From positions 1 through 6,358 of the forward strand of contig CAJFNE010000108.1 of the NCBI GenBank assembly GCA_904393855.1: 6,358 nucleotides of DNA. Direction: 5' to 3'. Of this stretch, positions 1 to 4,833 are shown in pieces. Below the pieces are notes generated by a model. It worked only from the letters and a program-made list of their open reading frames with translations, did no database searches and was not told the origin of the DNA. The position numbers and the translations under genes were made by a program. This stretch comes from an uncultured Oscillibacter sp. Its GTDB lineage: Bacteria > Bacillota > Clostridia > Oscillospirales > Oscillospiraceae. The first letter of the stretch is position 1, and the number at the start of each line of letters is the position of its first letter.

Positions 1-513
1 CTCCGCCAGCTCCTGGGCGGCCTGCCGGTTGGCCTTGTCCCGCTCCCCGCAGACCACCAGGGCGGGGCAGGGAATCTTCGGCAGCGCGGCCCGGAAGTCC
101 AATTCCGCCATGGAGCCGGTCAGGGACAGCACGTCCCGTTTGGGAAGCCCCATGCCCCGGAAAGAGGATTCCGGCATGCACCGGAAGAGCAGGCTCTGCA
201 CCCGCAGCAGCCGCTTCGGCATGACATACTGGGCGCCGATCAGCACCAGCCTGTCCACCCGGTCCGGGTGGTCCGCCGCATAGTGCAGGGCCAGGATTCC
301 GCCCAGGGACAGCCCGCACAGGTCCACGGGGGCGGGCAGGTCCGCGCAGAAGGCGGAGAATGCCTGATACAGGCGGTCATAGCGGGCCTCGCCGCCCTGG
401 AGGAGCTCCGCCAGGCTGGGGCGGAGCGGGGGAGAGGCGGGGGTCCAGGCGGCCAGGACGGCGTCCCAGCTGGCGGGGGTCTGCCCCAGGCCGTGGAGGA
501 GGATCGTGTGCAT
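1..513 (-). CDS. alpha/beta hydrolase, C-terminus beyond window edge
   Basis: An open frame of 171 codons runs from an ATG at 513 to the window edge without a stop, so the C-terminus is missing. The protein starts with a beta strand leading into HGLGQTPASW (residues 7-16), the usual oxyanion-loop HG motif. It carries the nucleophile elbow GLSLGG with Ser69, and then AALHYAADHPDRV-like helix sequence typical of the family. Near the edge, ALVVCGERD places a probable acid residue at Asp159. The catalytic His would lie outside the window. A GAGGT ribosome binding site sits 8 bases before the ATG, and a good promoter lies upstream. The fold and the serine-hydrolase chemistry are well supported. 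The substrate is not: esterase, lipase-like or C-C hydrolase activities are all possible. No signal peptide is seen, so it is probably cytoplasmic. Confidence 0.88.
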   Translation of the reverse strand, partial: MHTILLHGLGQTPASWDAVLAAWTPASPPLRPSLAELLQGGEARYDRLYQAFSAFCADLPAPVDLCGLSLGGILALHYAADHPDRVDRLVLIGAQYVMPKRLLRVQSLLFRCMPESSFRGMGLPKRDVLSLTGSMAELDFRAALPKIPCPALVVCGERDKANRQAAQELAE

Positions 514-577
514 GGCGTGGTACCTCGCATGTCAGTGGAGAGCTCGGTCAGGAAGATGGCCGAAACTCGTATGAGAC

Positions 578-606
578 ATTATATCATCCGGCAAAAAAGA
601 TGACAA
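578..606 (-). promoter_or_regulatory. promoter of the alpha/beta hydrolase
   Basis: On the minus strand, TTGTCA (601-606) and TATAAT (578-583) are separated by exactly 17 bases. Transcription would start near 571, giving a 5' leader of about 57 bases before the ATG at 513. This promoter is back to back with the plus-strand promoter at 624-652. Confidence 0.75.
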
Positions 607-623
607 GAGGGAATGCGGCGGTC

Positions 624-652
624 TTGACAGAACAGGACCGCTCTGCTATCCT
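624..652 (+). promoter_or_regulatory. extended -10 promoter of the 33-residue ORF
   Basis: A perfect TTGACA (624-629) is followed after 17 bases by TATCCT (647-652), with TGC just before it (644-646) making an extended -10. The predicted start near 659 leaves a leader of only about 14 bases, almost all of it ribosome binding site for the ORF at 673. Confidence 0.7.
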
Positions 653-672
653 GAAAAAAAGGGGGTGAGCGG

Positions 673-774
673 ATGTTTATCCTGCGCAAGGCCGCGGCCG
701 GTTTCTGCTGCCTCATGATCGCACTGGGGCTCTCGGGGCTGCCGGTGCTGGGGATCAGTTGGCTGGCCGGCTGA
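673..774 (+). CDS. small hydrophobic protein, 33 residues
   Basis: This short ORF starts with ATG at 673 and ends with TGA at 772-774. An AGGGGGTGAG ribosome binding site lies just before the start, and the dedicated promoter is directly upstream. The protein begins MFILRKAAAG, with two basic residues at the N-terminus, and continues as one hydrophobic stretch (about residues 8-33) rich in Leu, Gly and Ile with two adjacent Cys. This suggests a single membrane segment with the N-terminus inside. I recognise no family. Promoter, ribosome binding site and composition all favour a real gene, but at 33 codons chance cannot be excluded. No U-tailed hairpin follows, so the transcript may run on into the T-box unit. 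It could be a membrane microprotein, a small toxin-like peptide or a leader peptide. Confidence 0.5.
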   Translation: MFILRKAAAGFCCLMIALGLSGLPVLGISWLAG

Positions 775-816
775 CGGGCCGACCCCGTTGTGAAAAAGAA
801 AACGAGCAAACAATGC

Positions 817-844
817 TTGACAAACAGCGGAAAAGGACTATAAT
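817..844 (+). promoter_or_regulatory. promoter of the T-box/aminotransferase unit
   Basis: TTGACA (817-822) and a perfect TATAAT (839-844) are separated by 16 bases. The predicted transcription start near 851 lies just before the 5' strand of T-box Stem I (base of the helix at about 858), which fits a T-box leader. Confidence 0.85.
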
Positions 845-850
845 GGAGCA

Positions 851-1083
851 TACAGAAATGCGATGACAGAGCCAACCGTGCGAAACAGGCTTTCAGAGAG
901 AGGGGTCAGGTGCAAGCCCTCAGCCAATGCCGCAAGGTGCGCCACTCTGGAGCGGCCCGCGAGGAGCGGGACGGTTCATCCCCGTTATGGGATGGCATGA
1001 GATGTTCCCCAGTGGGGAGCAGATCAGGGTGGTACCGTGGAAGTACATTCCGCCCCTGACGAAAGTCAGGGGCGTTTTCTTTT
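851..1083 (+). promoter_or_regulatory. T-box riboswitch (transcriptional), probable tRNA-Ala type
   Basis: The full canonical architecture can be traced. Stem I has a basal K-turn: GC 860-861, bulge GAT 862-864 and GA 865-866 face GA 950-951 and GC 952-953, with helix CAGAG 867-871/CTCTG 945-949. The CAGAGAG bulge region is at 894-900 and the distal GGTG loop at 909-912. Stem II is CCCGC 956-960/GCGGG 966-970. The IIA/B pseudoknot is ACGG 971-974/CCGT 982-985 plus CATCC 977-981/GGATG 990-994. Stem III is centred on TCCCC 1006-1010/GGGGA 1014-1018. The T-box AGGGTGGTACCGTGG (1026-1040) forms an antiterminator: AGGG 1026-1029/CCCT 1054-1057 and GTGGAA 1037-1042/TTCCGC 1048-1053, around the 7-base bulge TGGTACC. 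The bulge UGGU pairs with ACCA, so it demands a tRNA with A73. The specifier is best read as GCC (941-943), followed by A944, meaning Ala. The usual AGUA/GAA loop-E signature is not obvious, so the specifier is less certain than the class. Confidence 0.95.
1051..1083 (+). terminator. T-box attenuator terminator
   Basis: CGCCCCTGAC (1051-1060) and GTCAGGGGCG (1065-1074) form a perfect 10-bp stem with a GAAA tetraloop, followed by TTTTCTTTT (1075-1083). Its 5' arm overlaps the 3' arm of the antiterminator (CCCT 1054-1057), so the two structures are mutually exclusive. Uncharged tRNA would favour readthrough into the aminotransferase. Confidence 0.93.
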
Positions 1084-1124
1084 ACCCTGAGATCGCAAGT
1101 GTGCAGATGAAGGAGGCAGTTTTT

Positions 1125-2327
1125 ATGAAGTTTTCCAGCAGAATTGAGGCGTGTTCCCTGTCCCCGATCCGGAAGTTCGGTCCCTATCTGGCGGAGGCAC
1201 AGGCCAAGGGACGGAACGTCTACCAGCTGAACATCGGCCAGCCGGATATCGAGACCCCCCCGGTGTTCCTGGCCGCCATTCGGAACTACGGGAGCAAAGT
1301 GGTGGGCTACGCGCCCTCTCCCGGCGTGAACGCCTACCTGGAAGCGGCCCAGGAGTACTATGCCCGGCTGGGCTATGAGGTGAGCTGCGATGATATCCTG
1401 GCCACCTACGGCGGCAGCGAGGCGCTGCAGATCCTCTTCTCCTGCATCCTGGAGGACGGGGACGAGGTGCTGGTGCCGGAGCCCTATTACCCCAACTACG
1501 ACACCTTTATCCGGGTCACCGGCGCCACGATCCACCCCATCCCCACGGACCCGGCCAAGGGCTACCGCTTCGCCACCCGGGAGCAGATCGAGCCCCACAT
1601 TAATGCCCACACCCGGGCGCTGCTGATCACCAACCCCGGCAACCCCACCGGCGTGGTGCTGACGCCGGAGGAGCGGCGGGTCCTGGCGGACATCGCCAAG
1701 GAGCACAACCTGTTCCTGATCAGCGACGAAGTGTACCGGGAGCTGGTCTACGGCGGGCAGAAGCCCTCCTCCATGCTGGAGTTCCCGGACCTGGCGGAAA
1801 ACGTGGTGGTGATCGACTCCGTGTCCAAGCGGTTCTCCGCCACGGGTGCCCGGGTGGGAGCCATCATCTCCCGGAACCGGGAGCTGATGGGCCACGCCAT
1901 GAAGATCGCCCAGGGCCGTCTCTGCGCCACCACCCTGGACCAGATCGGCGCCGCCGCGCTGTACCGGACCATGACGCCGGAGTACTATGACGGCGTGCGG
2001 GCGGAGTATCAGCGCCGCCGGGACGCGGTGGAGGCGGCCCTGCGGAAGATCCCCGGCGTGCAGTTTGCCTACCCGGAGGGGGCCTTCTACGTGATGGTGA
2101 AGCTGCCGGTGGACGACGCGGACCAGCTGCAGTACTTCCTGCTGCAGGAGTTTGAGGACCACGGCGACACGGTGATGTACGCCCCCGGCGATGGGTTCTA
2201 TGCGGAGCCCGGCAAGGGCCGCGACGAGGTCCGCATCGCCTATGTCAACCAGGTGGAGAAGCTCCAGCGGGCCATCGAGGTGCTGGGCCTGGGTATTCAG
2301 GCATACAACGCCAGACAGAAGCAGTAA
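1125..2327 (+). CDS. class I/II PLP-dependent aminotransferase
   Basis: The protein has 400 residues, a normal length for fold-type I aminotransferases. It transfers an amino group between an amino acid and a 2-oxo acid through pyridoxal phosphate in the cytoplasm. Visible signatures: NIGQPDIETPP (36-46), YGGSEALQ (95-102; phosphate-binding loop), PYYPNY (120-125), NPGNPTG (170-176; Asn173 contacts PLP), SDEVY (200-204; Asp201 for the pyridine nitrogen), SVSKRFSATGARVG with Schiff-base Lys235, and a C-terminal VRIAY with Arg370 as the likely carboxylate-binding residue. The start at 1125 is set by AGGAGG at 1111-1116. The frame stays open back to 927, but that stretch is the T-box leader and is not coding. 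Substrate cannot be read from the motifs; aspartate or aromatic aminotransferase is the generic alternative. The T-box suggests control by alanyl-tRNA charging, hence possible alanine synthesis from pyruvate. Confidence 0.95.
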   Translation: MKFSSRIEACSLSPIRKFGPYLAEAQAKGRNVYQLNIGQPDIETPPVFLAAIRNYGSKVVGYAPSPGVNAYLEAAQEYYARLGYEVSCDDILATYGGSEALQILFSCILEDGDEVLVPEPYYPNYDTFIRVTGATIHPIPTDPAKGYRFATREQIEPHINAHTRALLITNPGNPTGVVLTPEERRVLADIAKEHNLFLISDEVYRELVYGGQKPSSMLEFPDLAENVVVIDSVSKRFSATGARVGAIISRNRELMGHAMKIAQGRLCATTLDQIGAAALYRTMTPEYYDGVRAEYQRRRDAVEAALRKIPGVQFAYPEGAFYVMVKLPVDDADQLQYFLLQEFEDHGDTVMYAPGDGFYAEPGKGRDEVRIAYVNQVEKLQRAIEVLGLGIQAYNARQKQ

Positions 2328-2353
2328 GCATCCGCCGCAGGCGGGGATAGCAG

Positions 2354-2387
2354 CAAGCGCACCGGAACCCCGGTGCGCTTGTTTTCT
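2354..2387 (+). terminator. terminator of the aminotransferase unit
   Basis: CAAGCGCACCGG (2354-2365) and CCGGTGCGCTTG (2370-2381) make a perfect 12-bp stem with loop AACC, followed by TTTTCT. It lies 26 bases after the stop codon. On the minus strand the hairpin has no U-tract, so it does not obviously end the convergent unit on that side. Confidence 0.88.
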
Positions 2388-2402
2388 AATTTTAGATGCT
2401 AT

Positions 2403-2825
2403 TTAGAACCACCGGGCCGCCTCGTCCCGGAAGCGGGGGACGGGACCGTCGGCGTAGGGGTCGTAGCGATCCTGGTTGCAGCCGAACTCCTTCAGGGCGG
2501 CGATGCGGCCGTCCGCCGCCCAGGTCACCAGGGACATGCCCTCAAAGGCCTCCACCCGGCCGCCGTCCACCGTGTTTCGAAAGAGCCACTCCACCACGGT
2601 TTGATCCCCCTTGTGGAAGAACTGGCGGATGTCCCACTGGAGGACGGTGCCCCGGGTGTTCCACTCCTGGAACCAGTGGGCGATGCGCTCCGCGCCCGCG
2701 TACTCCGGGCCCCAGCTCTCCGTGTACACCGCCTGCTCCGTGAAAAGGTCCCGAATGCCCAGATCCCGCTTTTGCAGCCACATGGCAAACCACCGCCGGA
2801 TGGCGTTCTCTCGCTGCTGTTCCAT
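2403..2825 (-). CDS. NTF2/SnoaL-like protein
   Basis: The protein has 140 residues, typical of the small cone-shaped NTF2-like fold. An N-terminal helix region RENAIRRWFAMWL (5-17) is followed by DLFTEQAVYTESWGPEYAG (26-44), AERIAHWFQEWN (45-56), then beta strands with VLQWDIRQFFHKGDQTVVEW (61-80) and FEGMSLVTWAADGRIAALKEF (94-114). This order of start helices, 'F...a.y.es.gp.y.G...I..WF..W' and a curved sheet is what SnoaL-like and ketosteroid-isomerase-like proteins show. A GGAGGA ribosome binding site precedes the ATG by 6 bases. It follows the metallophosphoesterase gene by 21 bases and is probably co-transcribed with it. NTF2-like folds serve as enzymes or ligand binders; no substrate can be assigned here. 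No signal peptide. Confidence 0.85.
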   Translation of the reverse strand: MEQQRENAIRRWFAMWLQKRDLGIRDLFTEQAVYTESWGPEYAGAERIAHWFQEWNTRGTVLQWDIRQFFHKGDQTVVEWLFRNTVDGGRVEAFEGMSLVTWAADGRIAALKEFGCNQDRYDPYADGPVPRFRDEAARWF

Positions 2826-2846
2826 ATGTGTCCTCCGTTCTTCCGG

Positions 2847-3323
2847 TCAGCGGTCCCCGTTCAGCAGGACGGTGCGGGCGTCCAGTCGGTCGCCGTCCAG
2901 AGTGACCACCCCATAGCTGGGGCGCAGGTAGTCCCCAATGCTGCCGGGGTTTAAAAACCAGGTCTTGCCCCGCCGGTCCACCAGGGGCTTGTGGGTGTGG
3001 CCGAAGAGGAAGAGGTCCAGATCCTGCTCCTCGGCGGCGTAGCCGGCGTTCAGCAGGGACTGCTTCACACCATAGGTGTGGCCGTGGCAGAGGAGGATGC
3101 GGTTGCCCCGGATGGTCAGCAGCAGCTCCGCGGGGGATTGGACGTGGAAATCGCAGTTGCCGGGGACCTGCTCCAGGGGGATGTCCGGGAACCGGGCATG
3201 GAGCCGCTGAGCGTCCCGCCAGCCGTCCCCTAGGTGAAAAATTTTGTCCGGGGACTCCCGCTCCACGGCCCGGACCATGTTGTCCCCATTGCCGTGGGAG
3301 TCGGAAAACACCAGGATTTTCAT
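2847..3323 (-). CDS. YfcE/MJ0936-type metallophosphoesterase
   Basis: This 158-residue calcineurin-like phosphodiesterase has all the metal-site motifs: SDSHGN (7-12; Asp8, His10), LGDG (31-34; Asp33), PGNCD (54-58; Asn56), CHGHTYG (79-85; His80) and FGHTHKP (107-113; His109, His111), followed by NPGSIG (125-130). These bind a dinuclear metal centre, usually Mn/Fe-type, and hydrolyse phosphodiesters. The start at 3323 is chosen because AAGGAGG lies 7 bases upstream and MKILVFSDSH is the normal family N-terminus. An in-frame upstream ATG at 3413 would add 30 unrelated residues and lies outside the predicted transcript. It is shorter than the other family member at 4162-4704 and lacks that protein's GPRNPLP insertion, so it is probably not the same function. 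The physiological substrate is unknown. Confidence 0.93.
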   Translation of the reverse strand: MKILVFSDSHGNGDNMVRAVERESPDKIFHLGDGWRDAQRLHARFPDIPLEQVPGNCDFHVQSPAELLLTIRGNRILLCHGHTYGVKQSLLNAGYAAEEQDLDLFLFGHTHKPLVDRRGKTWFLNPGSIGDYLRPSYGVVTLDGDRLDARTVLLNGDR

Positions 3324-3349
3324 GGAACCGCCTCCTTTGTACGGGGAAC

Positions 3350-3378
3350 AGTATAGGGGATTTCCCGGGAAATTGCAA
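3350..3378 (-). promoter_or_regulatory. promoter of the metallophosphoesterase/NTF2 unit
   Basis: On the minus strand, TTGCAA (3373-3378) and TATACT (3350-3355) are 17 bases apart. The start would be near 3343, giving a leader of about 20 bases with the ribosome binding site inside it. A 14-bp palindrome fills most of the spacer. Confidence 0.7.
3360..3373. promoter_or_regulatory. palindromic operator candidate
   Basis: ATTTCCCGGGAAAT is a perfect 14-bp palindrome lying between the -35 and -10 boxes of the minus-strand promoter. A protein bound here would block RNA polymerase directly. No regulator is encoded nearby and I cannot name the binding protein. Confidence 0.45.
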
Positions 3379-3392
3379 GCGGGAAAGGGGGA

Positions 3393-3421
3393 TTGACAGA
3401 GGACGGGAAACATGGTATGCT
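3393..3421 (+). promoter_or_regulatory. extended -10 promoter of DUF3793
   Basis: TTGACA (3393-3398) and TATGCT (3416-3421) are 17 bases apart, with TGG at 3413-3415 making an extended -10. Transcription would start near 3428, inside the first operator-like repeat. The leader is about 100 bases. Confidence 0.78.
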
Positions 3422-3425
3422 ATCT

Positions 3426-3444
3426 GATAGTTAGTTCAAACTAA
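3426..3444 (+). repeat. operator-like inverted repeat, copy 1
   Basis: GATAGTTAGTTCAAACTAA contains a perfect 6-2-6 palindrome, TTAGTT-CA-AACTAA (3431-3444). It sits right after the -10 box and over the predicted transcription start, the usual place for a repressor site. It matches the second copy at 3482-3500 in reverse complement at 16 of 19 positions. Confidence 0.65.
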
Positions 3445-3481
3445 TTCTGGGCGCTGCGGCGCTGTTCTTTACTCCTAGAAG

Positions 3482-3500
3482 TTAGTTAAAACAAACTATC
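3482..3500 (-). repeat. operator-like inverted repeat, copy 2
   Basis: Read on the minus strand this is GATAGTTTGTTTTAACTAA, matching copy 1 at 16 of 19 positions. The site centres are 51 bases apart, close to five helical turns. The copy lies in the untranslated leader, about 30 bases before the DUF3793 start codon. Together the pair could bind two dimers of one regulator with looping between them. An RNA hairpin joining the arms is a less likely alternative. Confidence 0.6.
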
Positions 3501-3528
3501 GGACAGAAAGCAAAAAAGGAGGAACCCT

Positions 3529-4095
3529 ATGGAGCGGACCTTTGAGGAGCTGCTGGTGGAGCAGTGCGCGCCGACCCTGGCGGGGATTAAGCCAGCCAGT
3601 TTGTTCCGATATCAGGGGGCGGACCGGCGGCAGGCCGTGCGGACGGCCGCCCACTGGACCCGGGAGCTGGCGCCTTTTGATATCCGGGTCCGCATCCTGA
3701 AGGTCTGCCCCCGCACCGGAGCCGTCCTGATCTACCTGTACCGGGAAACGGAATTGGAGGGCCTCCTGGCGGAGCCCGCCGTCCAGGCGTTCCTGGAGGG
3801 CAGTGGCTATCGGACGGAGGGAGGCTGTCCGGGGCTGCTGCGGCAGCTGTCCCGGCGGCTGTGCCTGGAGGAGGAATTCCCCCATGAGATCGGCGTCTTT
3901 CTGGGCTATCCCCTGGAGGATGTGGTGGGCTTCATCCGAAACCAGGGCCAGGGGTTCACCTGCTGCGGCTGCTGGAAGGTCTACGGCGACCCGGAGGCCG
4001 CCCGGCAGCGGTTCGCGGGCTACCGCCGCTGTACGGACTCCTGGCGGGAGCAACTCCGGCAGGGGGTGGCGATCACTCGCATGCTCACGGCCTGA
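3529..4095 (+). CDS. DUF3793 family protein
   Basis: The protein has 188 residues and matches what I know of the DUF3793 family, which has no established biochemical function. Landmarks are the N-terminal LLVEQCAPTLAGIKPASLF (8-26), the central VLIYLYRETEL (66-76), FLEGSGY (88-94), the hallmark FPHEIGVFLGYPLEDVVGFI (117-136) and CCGCWKVYGD (145-154). There are eight Cys residues in all (13, 60, 100, 112, 145, 146, 148, 168), many in conserved blocks, so metal or redox chemistry is possible. AGGAGG lies 6 bases before the ATG. The gene stands alone between a regulated promoter and a strong terminator. From memory, relatives often lie near iron-uptake and flavodoxin genes; none are in this window, so a metal-related role is inference. 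Confidence 0.9.
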   Translation: MERTFEELLVEQCAPTLAGIKPASLFRYQGADRRQAVRTAAHWTRELAPFDIRVRILKVCPRTGAVLIYLYRETELEGLLAEPAVQAFLEGSGYRTEGGCPGLLRQLSRRLCLEEEFPHEIGVFLGYPLEDVVGFIRNQGQGFTCCGCWKVYGDPEAARQRFAGYRRCTDSWREQLRQGVAITRMLTA

Positions 4096-4116
4096 GGGAC
4101 GGGAAAACGAGAAAAT

Positions 4117-4153
4117 CAAAACAGGGCGCGGAGTTTCTCCGCGCCCTGTTTTG
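4117..4153. terminator. bidirectional terminator between DUF3793 and yfcE
   Basis: AAAACAGGGCGCGGAG (4118-4133) and CTCCGCGCCCTGTTTT (4137-4152) form a perfect 16-bp stem around a TTT loop, and one further C-G pair (4117/4153) extends it. The A-run and T-run on the two flanks let it act in both directions. It sits between the stop codons of the convergent genes at 4095 and 4162. Confidence 0.92.
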
Positions 4154-4161
4154 AAAGCGGC

Positions 4162-4704
4162 TCAGTGCAGGGGTTCAAAGGCCTCCCCGGTGACCACGTC
4201 CCGCCAGGTGAAGACGCCGTCCTCCAGCGTCAGGTAGCTGTGGGGCGTGCCCTCCTTGGGCAGGGCCAGGGAGCCGGGGTTCAGATAGGTGAGGTGCTTC
4301 TGCTTCCGCAGCACCGGCAGGTGGGTGTGGCCGCATACCAGGCACTCCCCCGGCCGCAGGGGCGGCGGGCTGTCCGGCCCTTGGAGATGCCCGTGGGTCA
4401 AGTAGAGGTCCACTCCCTCCGCGGAGAGAAAGGCGTAATCCGCCAGCATGGGGAAGCGCAGGACCATCTGGTCCACCTCGGAATCGCAGTTGCCCCGGAC
4501 GCACAGCAGCCGGTCCGCCAGCTCGTTGAGCATGGCGGTGACGGCCTGGGTGTCGTATTCCTCCGGCAGGGGGTTCCGGGGACCGTGGTACAGCAGGTCC
4601 CCCAGCAGCACCACCCGGTCCGCCTGCTCCCGCTGGACGGCGTCCACCAGGGCCCGGCAGTAGCGGGCGGAGCCGTGGAGATCGGATGCGATCAGGATTT
4701 TCAT
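4162..4704 (-). CDS. yfcE: YfcE family phosphodiesterase
   Basis: The protein has 180 residues, close to E. coli YfcE, which it resembles along its whole length. Metal-site motifs are SDLHGS (7-12; Asp8, His10), LLGDLLYHGPRNPLP (33-47; Asp36), RGNCDSEVDQM (70-80; Asn72), LTHGHLQGP (102-110; His104) and CGHTHLP (124-130; His126, His128), ending with LNPGS (141-145). YfcE is a Mn-dependent phosphodiesterase shown to act in vitro on artificial aryl phosphodiesters; its true substrate is unsettled. The start at 4704 is supported by AAGGAG 9 bases upstream and by the family N-terminus MKILIASDLHG. A frame-extending ATG at 4764 lies within the promoter and is rejected. The gene is a single unit, divergent from the beta-helix gene and convergent with DUF3793. 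Confidence 0.94.
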   Translation of the reverse strand: MKILIASDLHGSARYCRALVDAVQREQADRVVLLGDLLYHGPRNPLPEEYDTQAVTAMLNELADRLLCVRGNCDSEVDQMVLRFPMLADYAFLSAEGVDLYLTHGHLQGPDSPPPLRPGECLVCGHTHLPVLRKQKHLTYLNPGSLALPKEGTPHSYLTLEDGVFTWRDVVTGEAFEPLH

Positions 4705-4735
4705 GAACAAGAACTCCTTTGTGGATGATGAGGTC

Positions 4736-4764
4736 ATTTTACCGCAAACGGACGGGAAAGGCAA
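4736..4764 (-). promoter_or_regulatory. promoter of yfcE
   Basis: On the minus strand, TTGCCT (4759-4764) and TAAAAT (4736-4741) are 17 bases apart. The bases before the -10 read GTTTGCGG, nearly the same as those before the -10 of the opposite promoter at 4773-4801. Confidence 0.65.
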
Positions 4765-4772
4765 CGCCCATC

Positions 4773-4801
4773 TTGCGGCGGGGCGCGGTTTGCGCTATAA
4801 T
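4773..4801 (+). promoter_or_regulatory. promoter of the beta-helix acyltransferase gene
   Basis: TTGCGG (4773-4778) and a perfect TATAAT (4796-4801) are 17 bases apart. The start near 4808 gives a leader of about 26 bases containing AGGAGG. The -35 boxes of this and the yfcE promoter are only 8 bases apart, so simultaneous occupation by two polymerases may be hindered. Confidence 0.7.
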
Positions 4802-4833
4802 ACCTGAAGATTACTAGACAGGAGGAACGCGGC

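Noticed and set aside
1..603. Overlapping ORFs of 84-111 codons at the left end on both strands
   Set aside because: Composition-biased shadows of the edge-truncated alpha/beta hydrolase, which reads through the whole stretch in the third minus frame.
766..779. GGCC...GGCC hairpin at the end of the 33-codon ORF as a terminator
   Set aside because: Four base pairs only and no T-run after it.
927..1124. In-frame N-terminal extension of the aminotransferase by 66 codons
   Set aside because: The stretch is the 3' part of the T-box leader, including the terminator hairpin. The AGGAGG site and the normal family N-terminus place the start at 1125.
906..2162. 418-codon minus-strand ORF opposite the aminotransferase
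   Set aside because: His, Val, Gly and Gln-rich antisense composition with no recognisable domain; it is the shadow of a GC-rich gene and overlaps the T-box.
2332..2344. CCGCC-GCA-GGCGG hairpin right after the aminotransferase stop
   Set aside because: Only five base pairs and no U-tract; the real terminator follows at 2354-2387.
2542..3378. 278-codon minus-strand ORF spanning two genes
   Set aside because: Pro/Arg/Gly-rich frame-shifted shadow of the metallophosphoesterase and NTF2-like genes, which have good motifs and ribosome binding sites in their own frames.
3496..4119. 207-codon minus-strand ORF opposite DUF3793
   Set aside because: Antisense shadow; the plus-strand frame matches a known family and has promoter, ribosome binding site and terminator.
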